Part shown: positions 18,443 to 27,643 of the stretch, piece after piece
Layout of the letters: each line of letters begins with the position of its first letter
Numbering within the stretch: position 1 is the stretch's first letter
Position numbers and translations under genes: made by a program
The notes under the pieces: model-generated
The model's database searches: none
The model's input: only the letters and a program-made list of their open reading frames with translations
Told to the model about the DNA's origin: nothing
Assembly (NCBI GenBank): GCA_017854535.1
Contig: JAFMHL010000010.1
Coordinates: forward strand, 1 to 64,000
Origin: Nitratireductor sp.
GTDB taxonomy: Bacteria > Pseudomonadota > Alphaproteobacteria > Rhizobiales > Rhizobiaceae
Length of the DNA: 64,000 nt
Reading direction: 5' to 3'

Positions 18443-19359
18443 AGCCATTTTGTGCCGCAGTTGATTGGGGTACTTCCCGCTTTCGTCTTTGGATACTAGC
18501 CGAAGATGGCGCGGTGATTCATAAACTGAGCAGCGATGAAGGTTTGCAGTTTTCAGCGAAAATTGGATTTTCCAAAATTCTGGAAGATCATCTCAATTCA
18601 TTTAAGTGCCTCAATGACCTTCCTGTGATCATTTGCGGAATGGCCGGATCACGCAGCGGTTGGAAAGAAGCTAACTATTTGAAGGCTCCAGTTGAGCTTA
18701 CTCATATCGTCGAAAATTCAGTCAAAATTGCTAACACAAAAAGAGATATCAGAATTCTGCCGGGTATTGCCCAACATAATGCAAACAGTCCTGATGTGAT
18801 GCGTGGCGAAGAAACCCAGCTTTTCGGGATGTTATTTGACAAAAGCAATATCGTTCCGACTGGTACAACAACTTTCTGCATGCCCGGAACCCATTCGAAA
18901 TGGGTAACATTCGAAAACACAAGATTACAGCAATTCGCTACATTTATGACTGGCGAATTGTTCGCGCTGTTATCTGAACACTCAGTTCTAAAGCTATCGC
19001 TTTCAGAACATGGCGTTTCAAACCCGACGGACCCAGTCTTCTTAAAATATGTGAACAAGGCCCTCTCTAATCCTCACGAAATCTCCACACAGCTTTTCTC
19101 TATTCGCTCATCTCATCTTCTCGGCTTTACTGGCTTAGAAGCAGGGCATGCTGCTTTGTCTGGCTCGCTCATCGGCTTGGAACTGGCTGGAGCATTTAGC
19201 AAACATGGAAAGCCAGCGCATGTGACATTGATGGCAAGCGGCTCTCTGGGCGACTTATATGCAGCAGCACTCAAGGAATGTAATGTAGAAGTTACTTTTT
19301 GCGATGCAGAAAATGCTGGCCGCATCGGTTTATATCAGGCTGCAAAAATATTGTGGTGA
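18439..19359 (+). CDS. dgoK: 2-dehydro-3-deoxygalactonokinase
   Basis: A 306-residue kinase that phosphorylates 2-dehydro-3-deoxy-D-galactonate with ATP, the fourth step of oxidative galactose breakdown. Family features are the N-terminal phosphate loop VDWGTSRFRLW, ICGMAGSRSGW, the central MRGEETQLFG block, LPGTHSKW-type segment MPGTHSKWV and the C-terminal ASGSLGDLYAAAL nucleotide region. Its start overlaps the SDR stop by four bases, and its 3' end is followed by dgoA, so kinase and aldolase are made together. Confidence 0.95.
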   Translation: MKPFCAAVDWGTSRFRLWILAEDGAVIHKLSSDEGLQFSAKIGFSKILEDHLNSFKCLNDLPVIICGMAGSRSGWKEANYLKAPVELTHIVENSVKIANTKRDIRILPGIAQHNANSPDVMRGEETQLFGMLFDKSNIVPTGTTTFCMPGTHSKWVTFENTRLQQFATFMTGELFALLSEHSVLKLSLSEHGVSNPTDPVFLKYVNKALSNPHEISTQLFSIRSSHLLGFTGLEAGHAALSGSLIGLELAGAFSKHGKPAHVTLMASGSLGDLYAAALKECNVEVTFCDAENAGRIGLYQAAKILW

Positions 19360-19393
19360 AGCAAAGCTACCTCGAAAATGTGAGTGTTTAGAA

Positions 19394-20026
19394 ATGAAAA
19401 GAAATAAGTGGCCAAACCTAACGCGATCATTGGTTGCAATTCTGCGCGGCGTAAAACCCGATGAGATTGAAGCCATTGCCACGGCCCTTCTTGAAGAAGG
19501 TTTTGAGGCCATTGAAGTTCCATTGAATTCGCCAGATCCGTTTACATCCATTGAAAAAACAGTGCGCCTTGCACCCAAACACTGTCTCGTTGGAGCAGGA
19601 ACTGTTTTATCAGTGGAGGACGTAATTCGGTTGGCTGATGTGGGCGGCAATTTGATGATCAGCCCGAATGTTGAACCCGAAGTCATTAAAGCCGCCGCCG
19701 CCAATAACATAATCACCATGCCGGGGGTATTCACACCAACTGAAGCTTTAGCAGCAGTTCGTGCTGGCGCTTCAGGATTGAAATTCTTTCCGGCCAGCGT
19801 CCTAGGTGCCAATGGCATCAAAGCGATAATGGCTGTGCTTCCTCCTGGTATCGTCATTGGCGCAGTTGGCGGCGTGTCAGAAAAAGACTTCGCGGAATAT
19901 AAAGTCGCTGGCATTTCAGCTTTTGGCTTGGGCTCTAGTCTATACAAACCAGGCGCATCCGCAGATGAAGTCCGCGCCAAAGCAAAAGCAGTCATTAAAG
20001 CCTATGACGCTGTTTTCGGTCATTAG
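19394..20026 (+). CDS. dgoA: 2-dehydro-3-deoxy-6-phosphogalactonate aldolase
   Basis: A 210-residue class I aldolase that cleaves KDPGal into pyruvate and glyceraldehyde 3-phosphate. Residues 16-20 (ILRGV) and the block EAIEVPLNSPDP are typical, and the Schiff-base lysine is K130 in GLKFFPAS. ATG at 19394 begins MKRNKWPNLTRSLVAILRGV; an earlier in-frame start would overlap dgoK by more than 50 bases and add sequence not seen in the family. The ribosome site is weak (GAG), so translation may depend on coupling to dgoK. KDPG aldolase (Eda) is the near relative, but the neighbours favour DgoA. Confidence 0.92.
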   Translation: MKRNKWPNLTRSLVAILRGVKPDEIEAIATALLEEGFEAIEVPLNSPDPFTSIEKTVRLAPKHCLVGAGTVLSVEDVIRLADVGGNLMISPNVEPEVIKAAAANNIITMPGVFTPTEALAAVRAGASGLKFFPASVLGANGIKAIMAVLPPGIVIGAVGGVSEKDFAEYKVAGISAFGLGSSLYKPGASADEVRAKAKAVIKAYDAVFGH

Positions 20027-20029
20027 AAA

Positions 20030-20899
20030 ATGCGGATCGAATTTATAGACGAAACAAAATGCGAACTGGGTGAAGGACCGACTTTCGATCCTCTGCAAAA
20101 TAAAGCCTGGTGGTTTGATATTGTTGCCAAAAAATTGTTCGAACATGATTTCAGCTTGGAGAAAACGTCTCAATCAGCCCTGCCCTTTATGGCAAGTATG
20201 TTGGCAGTTATTGATGATGAAACGCAATTAATCGCCGCTGAAAACGGACTGCATATCCGAGACGTAAAATCTGGGGACCTTACGCTTCATGCAACATTGG
20301 AGGCCGACGATTCAAGTACACGTTCTAATGATGGCCGTGTTCACGGAAGTGGGGCCTTGTGGATTGGAACCATGGGTAAAAACGCCGAGGCCGATGCCGG
20401 TGCAATTTATCATTATCACAAAGGCAAGATCAGTAAACTGTTTGATGCAATAACCATACCCAATGCGATTTGTTTCTCACCCGATGCCAAAACAGGGTAT
20501 TTTACCGATACAACCAAAGGCAAATTGATGAAGGTCGCGATAGATCCATCAAATGCAAAACCCATAGGCAAACCCGAAACGCTTTATGATCATCATGGCA
20601 AAAATGGTGGACTGGATGGCGCCGTAATAGATGCTGAAGGGAATCTTTGGTGTGCCCTATGGGGCGCTTCGGCTCTCATCCAGATTTCTCCTCAAGGCGA
20701 AATCATCCAAGAAATCCCTGTGTCGGTAACTCAACCCACCTGCCCTTGTTTTGTTGGAAAAAATCTTGACCAATTATTGGTTACCTCCGCTTGGCAGGGA
20801 AAGCCTAAACCTGCTGATACAAAAGGCGACAGCGGCAAAACACTGCTGATTACATTGCCTGTTCGCGGTAAAGCAGAACCCAGAGTCATAATCGAATGA
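20030..20899 (+). CDS. SMP-30/gluconolactonase family sugar lactonase
   Basis: A 289-residue six-bladed beta-propeller lactonase. Family signatures are the N-terminal metal ligand in LGEGPTFDP, the RSNDGRVHGSGALWIGTMG block, NAICFSPDAKTGYFTDT and NGGLDGAVIDAEGNLWCALW. In this operon it most likely opens galactono-1,4-lactone produced by the adjacent SDR. It starts four bases after the dgoA stop, and its stop overlaps the start of the beta-galactosidase gene (ATGA). No signal peptide is present, so it acts in the cytosol. Confidence 0.9.
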   Translation: MRIEFIDETKCELGEGPTFDPLQNKAWWFDIVAKKLFEHDFSLEKTSQSALPFMASMLAVIDDETQLIAAENGLHIRDVKSGDLTLHATLEADDSSTRSNDGRVHGSGALWIGTMGKNAEADAGAIYHYHKGKISKLFDAITIPNAICFSPDAKTGYFTDTTKGKLMKVAIDPSNAKPIGKPETLYDHHGKNGGLDGAVIDAEGNLWCALWGASALIQISPQGEIIQEIPVSVTQPTCPCFVGKNLDQLLVTSAWQGKPKPADTKGDSGKTLLITLPVRGKAEPRVIIE

Positions 20900-22863
20900 A
20901 TAACAGTAGCATCACAAAAACACTCGGCGTTTGCTATTATCCCGAACACTGGCCTGAGGAAGACTGGAAAGACGATGCAGGCAAGATGGTCGAGCTTGGC
21001 ATTACCTATGTTCGTATTGGTGAGTTCGCCTGGTCGCGCCTAGAGCCCAAACGCGGCACCTATAAATTTGATTGGCTAAAACGTGCGATCGACATTTTGC
21101 ATGAGGCAGGTCTGAAAGTCGTATTGGGTACACCTACCGCTACCCCACCAAGATGGCTAGTCGACGAAATGCCCGATATGTTGCCCGTCAACAAAGACGG
21201 TAATATACGTAACTTTGGCTCTCGGCGACACTACACCTTTTCCCATGGCGGCTACCGGGTTGAATGCGCGCGCATCGTGACAGCCTTGGCAAACAAATTT
21301 GGTTCGCATCCAGGAATCGCTGCTTGGCAAACAGACAATGAGTTTGACTGTCACGACACAACGCTCTCATTTTCACCAGTCGATCTAGCTGCCTTTCAAA
21401 ACTGGTTAGGCCAAAAGTATCAATCTCCGGACGCGTTAAACAGAGCCTGGGGCAATGTGTTTTGGTCTATGGAAATCGATGACTTTTCACAAATCATGTT
21501 GCCAAATCAAACCGTTACAGAGGCCAATCCAGCCCATTGGATGGACTATCGCAGCTTTGCCTCGGACATGGTTGCCGAATTCAACAAACTGCAAACCGAT
21601 ATACTACGCAAGCTATCTCCAGATCGCGACATCATACATAATTTCATGGGCAGAACCCTTGCCTTTGATCATTTCAAAGTTGGCGCTGATCTAGATATAT
21701 CTTCTTGGGACTCATACCCGCTCGGTTTTCTGGAAGATCGCTCTGATCGGTCAGAAGATTTCAAACGGGAATATTCACGGGCTGGCGATCCGGACTTTCA
21801 AGCATTCCACCACGATCTATATCGAGCAACCTCCAATGGCCGCTGGTGGGTGATGGAACAACAGCCCGGTCCAGTAAATTGGGCTCCTCATAATCCGGCA
21901 CCACGAGATGGAATGGTTCGCCTGTGGGCCCTTGAAGCCTTTGCCCATGGAGCAGAAACGGTAAGCTATTTCCGCTGGCGTCAGGCTCCGTTCGCTCAAG
22001 AACAAATGCATTCTGGCTTGCTGCGTTCAAACAGCGAAGAGGCTGAAGGCTATGGCGAAGCAAGCGCGGTTGCCGAAGACATGAAGAAAATAGATTTTGG
22101 CAAACTTGATGATGCGCCAGTTGCCATCATCTTTGATTATGCTTCCAGCTGGGCTTGGCAAACACAACCACAAGGGCGCGAATTCGATTACTTCCGATTG
22201 GTTTTCGACTTCTACAAAGGGCTTCGAGCAAAGGGGCTGACCGTTGATTTTTTACCATCAAATACAGATGACTTGTCCCCATATTCTTTGGTTTTAATCC
22301 CCGGCCTATTCACTTTTGAAAATGAACTGAAAGCAGCCCTTGCCAAATTCACGGGCCAAGTATTGATTGGGCCACGTTCGGGTTCAAAGACCGCTAGTTT
22401 TTCAATCCCAGATGCGCTGCCGCCAGATTTGGGTAACACATTGCTGGACATGAAAATTACCCGTGTTGAAAGCCTAAGGAGCGATTGTCTAATTCGAGTT
22501 GGTTCAGGCAGCTTTAAGTACTGGCGCGAATTTGCATCGGTAGGGAAAGACGCAAAAGTCAGCCTTTCCGGCGATGATGGTCAACCCGCTTTGATTACAC
22601 AACAAAACTACTCTTATCTCTGCGGTTGGCCAGATGAGGTTCTTCTGGACGAAGTCTTGGAAGGCCTTTGCAAAAAAGCAAAACTATCAACCATTGATCT
22701 ACCAGAGGGGCTTCGGATCGTAAGCAATCACGGGAAGCACTTTGTGTTCAATTACAGCAATCAGACCCATGACTTTTCCAAAACCGTAAAAGGAACTCTG
22801 ATATATGGTGATGAACGGATTTTCCCGTCAGGCTTTGCAATTGTGGATGCTTCTGCCATATGA
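20896..22863 (+). CDS. Beta-galactosidase, glycoside hydrolase family 42
   Basis: A 655-residue cytosolic enzyme that releases galactose from beta-galactosides. The (beta/alpha)8 catalytic domain begins LGVCYYPEHWPEEDW; the acid/base is E149 in WQTDNEF and the nucleophile E321 in WVMEQQPGPVNW. A trimerisation domain (about residues 400-590) and a short C-terminal beta domain follow. It overlaps both neighbours by ATGA, so lactonase, beta-galactosidase and mutarotase are translated as a chain. Having GH36 and GH42 in one operon implies growth on both alpha- and beta-linked galactosides. Confidence 0.95.
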   Translation: MNNSSITKTLGVCYYPEHWPEEDWKDDAGKMVELGITYVRIGEFAWSRLEPKRGTYKFDWLKRAIDILHEAGLKVVLGTPTATPPRWLVDEMPDMLPVNKDGNIRNFGSRRHYTFSHGGYRVECARIVTALANKFGSHPGIAAWQTDNEFDCHDTTLSFSPVDLAAFQNWLGQKYQSPDALNRAWGNVFWSMEIDDFSQIMLPNQTVTEANPAHWMDYRSFASDMVAEFNKLQTDILRKLSPDRDIIHNFMGRTLAFDHFKVGADLDISSWDSYPLGFLEDRSDRSEDFKREYSRAGDPDFQAFHHDLYRATSNGRWWVMEQQPGPVNWAPHNPAPRDGMVRLWALEAFAHGAETVSYFRWRQAPFAQEQMHSGLLRSNSEEAEGYGEASAVAEDMKKIDFGKLDDAPVAIIFDYASSWAWQTQPQGREFDYFRLVFDFYKGLRAKGLTVDFLPSNTDDLSPYSLVLIPGLFTFENELKAALAKFTGQVLIGPRSGSKTASFSIPDALPPDLGNTLLDMKITRVESLRSDCLIRVGSGSFKYWREFASVGKDAKVSLSGDDGQPALITQQNYSYLCGWPDEVLLDEVLEGLCKKAKLSTIDLPEGLRIVSNHGKHFVFNYSNQTHDFSKTVKGTLIYGDERIFPSGFAIVDASAI

Positions 22864-23870
22864 GCGGTATCATCCAACATTTCGGAAATATGTCCGATGG
22901 CGGCACTGTCTTACGTATCTCCCTTTCCAAAGATGGTCTCCACGCAAAAATCATTACCTACGGCGCAAGCCTTCAGGGTTTGCAATTGGATGGTCACGAC
23001 GCCTCCTTGGTATTGGGCTTTCCAGAATTCACTCCCTATCTCGACTATCCCTATTTCGGACCATTCGTGGGACGGGTAGCGAACCGTATCGCAGAAGCAA
23101 GGTTTCAAATTGGCGAAGAGGTTTTCCAAACAGACAGAAATGAACGCAATCAGCAAACCCTGCATGGCGGTGCGCATGGCATTAGTTCGAAAAACTGGCA
23201 GATTGTTCATTACGACCAAACAAGCGTAACGCTGAAAACAACTGACCTTGAGTCTGAAACAGGCTTTCCCGGCGATTGCGAAATTTCAGCGACCTATCGA
23301 TTGCTGAGCGACCAAGTATTGGAATTGGAAGTAACCGCCACAAGCACCAAAACAACAGTCTGCAACATTGCCCATCACAGCTATTTCAATTTGAATGGCA
23401 CAGGCACAATCCTTGATCATCAAATGCAAATATTCTCGGATCATTATTTGCCCGTTGATGAAAACCAGATACCAACAGGGGAAATAAAATCTTTGGAAGG
23501 AACGCCTTTCGACTTTCGCACATTGAAGATTATCGAGCCCCAAATAGCAGCCGAGCTTGATCACAATTTTTGCCTAAATTCCTTTGATAAAAAAATGCAT
23601 CCTGCGGTAAATATTATAAGCGCTAAGAGCGGTATTCAGATGGAGATATCAACGAGCGAAACCGGCCTTCAAGTCTATGCCGGAAAACACTTAGACACAT
23701 CAGTTCCCGGAACAAACGGCGATAATTTTAGCGCCTATAGCGGCATTGCTTTGGAACCCCAAGCTTGGCCCGATGCTCCTAACCAACCTAATTTTCCGTC
23801 GATCTTATTGAGGGCAGGCCAGACATATTACCAGAAGTCCCAATTCAAATTTTCCAAGAACGCAAACTAA
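22860..23870 (+). CDS. galM: Aldose 1-epimerase (galactose mutarotase)
   Basis: A 336-residue beta-sandwich enzyme that equilibrates the alpha and beta anomers of galactose. Signatures are FVGRVANRIAEARF, LHGGAHGISSKNW, the catalytic-histidine block NIAHHSYFNLNG and the catalytic glutamate in GIALEPQAWPDAPNQ. It is the last gene of the operon and overlaps the GH42 stop by four bases. GH42 releases beta- and GH36 alpha-galactose, so a mutarotase is needed to feed one anomer to the dehydrogenase. Its stop codon overlaps that of the convergent paaE gene, leaving no room for a terminator between the operons. Confidence 0.94.
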   Translation: MSGIIQHFGNMSDGGTVLRISLSKDGLHAKIITYGASLQGLQLDGHDASLVLGFPEFTPYLDYPYFGPFVGRVANRIAEARFQIGEEVFQTDRNERNQQTLHGGAHGISSKNWQIVHYDQTSVTLKTTDLESETGFPGDCEISATYRLLSDQVLELEVTATSTKTTVCNIAHHSYFNLNGTGTILDHQMQIFSDHYLPVDENQIPTGEIKSLEGTPFDFRTLKIIEPQIAAELDHNFCLNSFDKKMHPAVNIISAKSGIQMEISTSETGLQVYAGKHLDTSVPGTNGDNFSAYSGIALEPQAWPDAPNQPNFPSILLRAGQTYYQKSQFKFSKNAN

Positions 23871-24943
23871 GTTGCATCAAAGTCCAGCACCAACTTGGAT
23901 GTTTTCGGACGCGCCTGGCAAGCCAATATGAAGCCTGCATCCAACTCCCAGGATTCAAGCGAATAATTGACATCCATCTCCGCTTCTCCTTCTGCAACAT
24001 GGCAACGACAGGTACAGCACATTCCGCCAGCACATGAAAACGGTAACTCGACCCCTGCTTCATGAGCAGCCCCCAAGACCGTGGCCGTCTTACCATCCAT
24101 TTTGAAGGTCCGGCTCGTACCGTCAAGAATTGTTATAACCTCAATGTCACCTGCTGCCTGCTCTTGCTTTAGCGCACGTTTTTCAACTGATAGTCCTACG
24201 CCATCGGCAGGTGTGAACAATTCAAAATGAATGTGATCTTTTTCGGCGCCCATTTCGACAAGGCCAGCACTGCAGGTTTCAATCATTTCCTGCGGCCCGC
24301 AAAGATAAATCCCGTGATAAGTCCTAGGTTCGATGACACCGCGTTCATGCATTAATCTTAATTTATCCAACCCAATGCGCCCATTGGCAAGATCCACGTC
24401 TTGGTTCTCTCTCGAAAGCACATGGACCAATGAAAGACGCTGCATGAATTGATCTTTCAATTCTTCCAGCTCTTCGCGAAACATAATGGAAGCAGTTGTT
24501 TTGTTTCCATAAATGAGGGTTATTTGACTTTCAGCTTCGCCCTCAAGAACCGATTTGGCTATGGATAAAATTGGCGTAATCCCGGAACCAGCTGCAATGA
24601 GCAGATAATTATGCTTCCCGCCAATATCAGCCACAAATCTGCCTTGCGGCGGCATCACGGATACCGTGTCCCCTTGCTTCAAAGTTTGAGCATAAGAAGA
24701 GAATTTTCCATCTTCAAGAACACGAATTCCCACGCGCCGTTCATGCGCTCCCAAAGCCGAACATATGGAATAGGAGCGCCGAATATCTTCACCATTTACA
24801 TCCGCACGCAGCGTCAAATATTGACCGGGAACAAAAGCAAAAACGCCTTCGAGTTCCTTTGGAATATCAAAGCCCAAAGCAATGCCATCAATGCCTTGGC
24901 TCTCCACAGAAGCTATTGTCAGATCATAAAATTGCAACGCCAT
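23867..24943 (-). CDS. paaE: Phenylacetyl-CoA epoxidase reductase subunit PaaE
   Basis: A 358-residue iron-sulfur flavoprotein that passes electrons from NADPH to the PaaA diiron centre. The N-terminal part is a ferredoxin-NADP reductase-like module with FAD motif RRSYSICSAL and NAD(P) loop LIAAGSGITPILSI. The C-terminal plant-type 2Fe-2S domain has FSCAGGMCCTCRCHV and a last cysteine in FILACQARP. ATG at 24943 follows GAGGG; an open frame continues upstream through paaD but is unrelated sequence. It is the last gene of paaABCDE. Confidence 0.95.
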   Translation of the reverse strand: MALQFYDLTIASVESQGIDGIALGFDIPKELEGVFAFVPGQYLTLRADVNGEDIRRSYSICSALGAHERRVGIRVLEDGKFSSYAQTLKQGDTVSVMPPQGRFVADIGGKHNYLLIAAGSGITPILSIAKSVLEGEAESQITLIYGNKTTASIMFREELEELKDQFMQRLSLVHVLSRENQDVDLANGRIGLDKLRLMHERGVIEPRTYHGIYLCGPQEMIETCSAGLVEMGAEKDHIHFELFTPADGVGLSVEKRALKQEQAAGDIEVITILDGTSRTFKMDGKTATVLGAAHEAGVELPFSCAGGMCCTCRCHVAEGEAEMDVNYSLESWELDAGFILACQARPKTSKLVLDFDAT

Positions 24944-24953
24944 CTGGCCCTCG

Positions 24954-25472
24954 TTAAATACACTTGAAATAGTCGAATGGTTCGCGGCAATTGATACAGC
25001 GATAAAGCGCTTTGCAGGCCGTTGAACCAAATTCAGAAACCCGTTCTGTTTCTTCACTCCCACATTGGGGACAAGCAACGACCGTTTCCCCAAACAGGGC
25101 CATTTTGGAATTACCACCTTTAACTGGTGGGGCAATGCCATATTCAAGAAGCTTTTTCCGCCCTTCAGCCGTGATCCAGTCTGTGGTCCAAGCAGGCGAG
25201 ATAACGCGCTCGATCTTCGGCTCAAACCCAGCATCACGAAGCGCTGCTTCCACAGCCAGTTCAATGGCCAGAACAGCAGGGCAGCCAGAATAGGTCGGCG
25301 TTATCTTGGCAACGGCATTTCCCGATACATCAATCTCAACGCTTCTTAGGATGCCCAGATCAGCAACCGTCAAAACAGGGATTTCAGGATCAGGAACTTT
25401 AGCAGCAGCTTCATAGGCCAGACGTTGCAACCGCATTGCATCCAGATCCATCGAAACATCGCCATACGCCAT
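24954..25472 (-). CDS. paaD: Phenylacetyl-CoA epoxidase maturation subunit PaaD
   Basis: A 172-residue protein of the MIP18/DUF59 family, needed for assembly of the iron-sulfur or diiron centre of the epoxidase. The core is VPDPEIPVLTVADLG and PTYSGCPAV. The C terminus has a zinc-ribbon-like set of cysteines (CPQCGSEETE, ALYRCINCREPF). It starts 5 bp after paaC and ends 10 bp before paaE. Confidence 0.93.
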   Translation of the reverse strand: MAYGDVSMDLDAMRLQRLAYEAAAKVPDPEIPVLTVADLGILRSVEIDVSGNAVAKITPTYSGCPAVLAIELAVEAALRDAGFEPKIERVISPAWTTDWITAEGRKKLLEYGIAPPVKGGNSKMALFGETVVACPQCGSEETERVSEFGSTACKALYRCINCREPFDYFKCI

Positions 25473-25477
25473 TTCTC

Positions 25478-26245
25478 TTACCAGACCATATCGGGATAGA
25501 CCCGCTGCATATATTGTAAATCTGCCAATAAAAAGCCCATCGCCTCAGAATGCTCTCCTTTGCGCCCACCTCTTTGGTGGCCGTCCAACATCGACACGTC
25601 TTGAAGCATGGCTTCTTTAAATACTCTCGAAACAACAGCTTGCCACGGCTCCGCCAGTTTCGAAGGATCAACCAGTATTCCCTCTGATACTGCAGGATAA
25701 ACACCAACGCCTGCATCAAACATCTCTGCACAATAAGGCGTCAACTCTTCAACGGCATCCGCCATCCGCTCTGCGCTTTCATCTGTTCCATCGCCCAATC
25801 GGATCACCCATTCAGCAGAATGGCGTACGTGATAGCGGGTTTCTTTCAATGCTTTCGCTGCAACAGCTGCAAGGGTTGCATCTTTAGATGTGACCATTTC
25901 CTGCCAATACAATTCCATAAAGCTGGCAAACAAAAACAAACGCAGGACCGTATGGGCAAAGTCCCCATTTTCCCGTTCAACAAGCAGAAGATTTTTGTAT
26001 TCTTTTTCTAAGCGTAAATATGCAAGCTGGTCTTCATCACGCCCTTTGCCTTCAAGCTCCCCAGCATAGGTGTATAAAACCCGCGCTTGCCCAAGCAAAT
26101 CGAGTGCAATGTTCGGCAACGCCAAATCTTCTTCCAGCATGGGTGCATGACCGCACCACTCAGACAAACGGTGGGCCAACACAAGATGATCATCCGCAAT
26201 CGCCAATACAGCACTAAACAGCTGATTGTTATCTACGCCCGCCAT
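25478..26245 (-). CDS. paaC: Phenylacetyl-CoA epoxidase structural subunit PaaC
   Basis: A 255-residue ferritin-like protein that pairs with PaaA but lacks a functional metal site. Typical segments are ADDHLVLAHRLSEWCGHAPM, EEDLALPNIALDLLGQARVL and RYHVRHSAEWVIRLGDGTDE. Its start codon overlaps the paaB stop (TAATG), so the two are coupled. It stabilises the (PaaAC)2 core of the complex. Confidence 0.94.
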   Translation of the reverse strand: MAGVDNNQLFSAVLAIADDHLVLAHRLSEWCGHAPMLEEDLALPNIALDLLGQARVLYTYAGELEGKGRDEDQLAYLRLEKEYKNLLLVERENGDFAHTVLRLFLFASFMELYWQEMVTSKDATLAAVAAKALKETRYHVRHSAEWVIRLGDGTDESAERMADAVEELTPYCAEMFDAGVGVYPAVSEGILVDPSKLAEPWQAVVSRVFKEAMLQDVSMLDGHQRGGRKGEHSEAMGFLLADLQYMQRVYPDMVW

Positions 26246-26532
26246 TACATATGCCCAACATCGTCAGGAATTTTATAAAATGTCGGATGACGGTAAATTT
26301 TGTCTGCAGTTGGCTCGAACAATTCTTCTTTGTCCTGCGGGTCCGACGCGATGATATCAGAAGAGCGCACAACCCAGATCGACTGTCCCTCGCCGCGCCG
26401 TGTATAAACATCGCGCGCCGCCTGAAGAGCCATCACCTCGTCAGCTGCATGCAACGAACCACAATGCTTATGAGATAGACCGTTACGAGGGCGGATGAAT
26501 ACTTCCCAAAGAGGGATTTCGTTCTTTGCCAT
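26245..26532 (-). CDS. paaB: Phenylacetyl-CoA epoxidase subunit PaaB
   Basis: A 95-residue small subunit thought to bridge the PaaAC core with PaaE. It matches the family throughout: PLWEVFIRPRNGLSHKHCGS, LHAADEVMALQAARDVYTRR, then GEGQSIWVV. ATG at 26532 gives the usual length; the longer open frame upstream overlaps paaA. It lies 4 bp after the paaA stop. Confidence 0.94.
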   Translation of the reverse strand: MAKNEIPLWEVFIRPRNGLSHKHCGSLHAADEVMALQAARDVYTRRGEGQSIWVVRSSDIIASDPQDKEELFEPTADKIYRHPTFYKIPDDVGHM

Positions 26533-26536
26533 CTTC

Positions 26537-27544
26537 TTACTCCGCTGCCTGTTTTGAAGCCGCAAGACGATCTGCACGTTTGGCAGCATGGGCAAGCGCT
26601 GCTTCCCGCACCCAGGCGCCGTCATTCCAGGCTTTCTTACGGGCCTTGATGCGATCTCTATTCATAGGGCCCTGCCCTTTTACAACCCGCCAGAATTCAT
26701 CCCAGTCGATCGGTCCAAAATCATAGCCACCCTTGCCATCAAACTTTTCAGCATTCCATTTCAAATCTGGATCAGGAAGACTTAGCCCAATGAACTCGGC
26801 TTGTGGAACGGTGGCATCAACGAATTTCTGACGAAGCTCGTCATTGGTAAAGCGTTTGATTTTCCAACGCATGGACTGATCACCATGCTGGCTCTCGCTG
26901 TCATGGGGGCCAAACATCATCAAAGACGGCCACCACCAACGGTTAAGCGCATCCTGGGCCATTTGCTTTTGTTCCGGCCTGCCATTGGCAAGGGTCATCA
27001 TGATTTCATAGCCCTGGCGCTGATGAAAACTTTCTTCCTTGCAGACCCTGATCATCGCGCGCGCATATGGCCCGTAAGAGCAGCGGCAAAGGGGAATTTG
27101 GTTCATGATAGCAGCGCCATCTACCAGCCAACCGATTGCGCCCATATCAGCCCATGTAGGCGTTGGATAATTGAAGATCGAAGAATATTTAGCTTTGCCT
27201 GAAAGCAGTTCCTCGGTCATCTGCTCGCGGGAAACGCCAAGCGTTTCTGCTGCTGAATAAAGATAAAGACCGTGACCGCCTTCATCCTGAACCTTGGCCA
27301 AAAGCGCAGCCTTTCTGCGCAGGCTTGGCGCACGTGTAATCCAATTACCCTCTGGCAACATGCCCACTATTTCAGAATGCGCATGCTGACCAATTTGCCG
27401 GGTTAAGGTCTTGCGATACCCTTCCGGCATAGGATCATTGGGCTCGATTTTCTCTTCAGCATCAATCCGTTTTTGAAACGCGGCAAGAAAAGCCTCATTT
27501 TCGTCCGTGCTGGCATCTGCGCCAATTAGGCCCTGACTATACAT
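26537..27544 (-). CDS. paaA: Phenylacetyl-CoA epoxidase catalytic subunit PaaA
   Basis: A 335-residue diiron oxygenase that forms the 1,2-epoxide of phenylacetyl-CoA. Ferritin-like helices carry the iron ligands, visible in [17 protein letters not shown]-type sequence ([20 protein letters not shown]) and [15 protein letters not shown]. The C-terminal region [20 protein letters not shown] is typical. RBS GGGAGG is strong. It is the first gene of paaABCDE, and its promoter region holds a 14-bp perfect inverted repeat shared with the divergent thioesterase gene. Confidence 0.95.
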   Translation of the reverse strand: MYSQGLIGADASTDENEAFLAAFQKRIDAEEKIEPNDPMPEGYRKTLTRQIGQHAHSEIVGMLPEGNWITRAPSLRRKAALLAKVQDEGGHGLYLYSAAETLGVSREQMTEELLSGKAKYSSIFNYPTPTWADMGAIGWLVDGAAIMNQIPLCRCSYGPYARAMIRVCKEESFHQRQGYEIMMTLANGRPEQKQMAQDALNRWWWPSLMMFGPHDSESQHGDQSMRWKIKRFTNDELRQKFVDATVPQAEFIGLSLPDPDLKWNAEKFDGKGGYDFGPIDWDEFWRVVKGQGPMNRDRIKARKKAWNDGAWVREAALAHAAKRADRLAASKQAAE

Positions 27545-27584
27545 TCGTTGCCTCCCGGGTAATATAAACGATGCTGCACACTAT

Positions 27585-27624
27585 CATGTTACAAAATTTT
27601 GAACAATATTAATTTTGTAACATG
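27585..27624. promoter_or_regulatory. PaaX-type operator candidate 1 (paaA / thioesterase promoter)
   Basis: CATGTTACAAAATT (27585-27598) and AATTTTGTAACATG (27611-27624) form a perfect 14-bp inverted repeat with a 12-bp spacer, between the paaA start at 27544 and the thioesterase start at 27644. The core TTACAAAATT/AATTTTGTAA recurs with nearly the same spacing between paaZ and paaG. The nearby paaX gene encodes the likely binding protein. Confidence 0.7.
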
Positions 27625-27643
27625 TCACATAAGGAAATTCGTC

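Noticed and set aside
19330-19995. A 221-codon frame antisense to dgoA
   Set aside because: Low-complexity Ala/Pro/Thr-rich translation caused by codon bias of the opposite strand; dgoA is clear.
23867-25264. Extended 465-codon version of paaE
   Set aside because: The first 107 codons overlap paaD in another frame and match nothing in the family; ATG at 24943 has a ribosome site and the right length.
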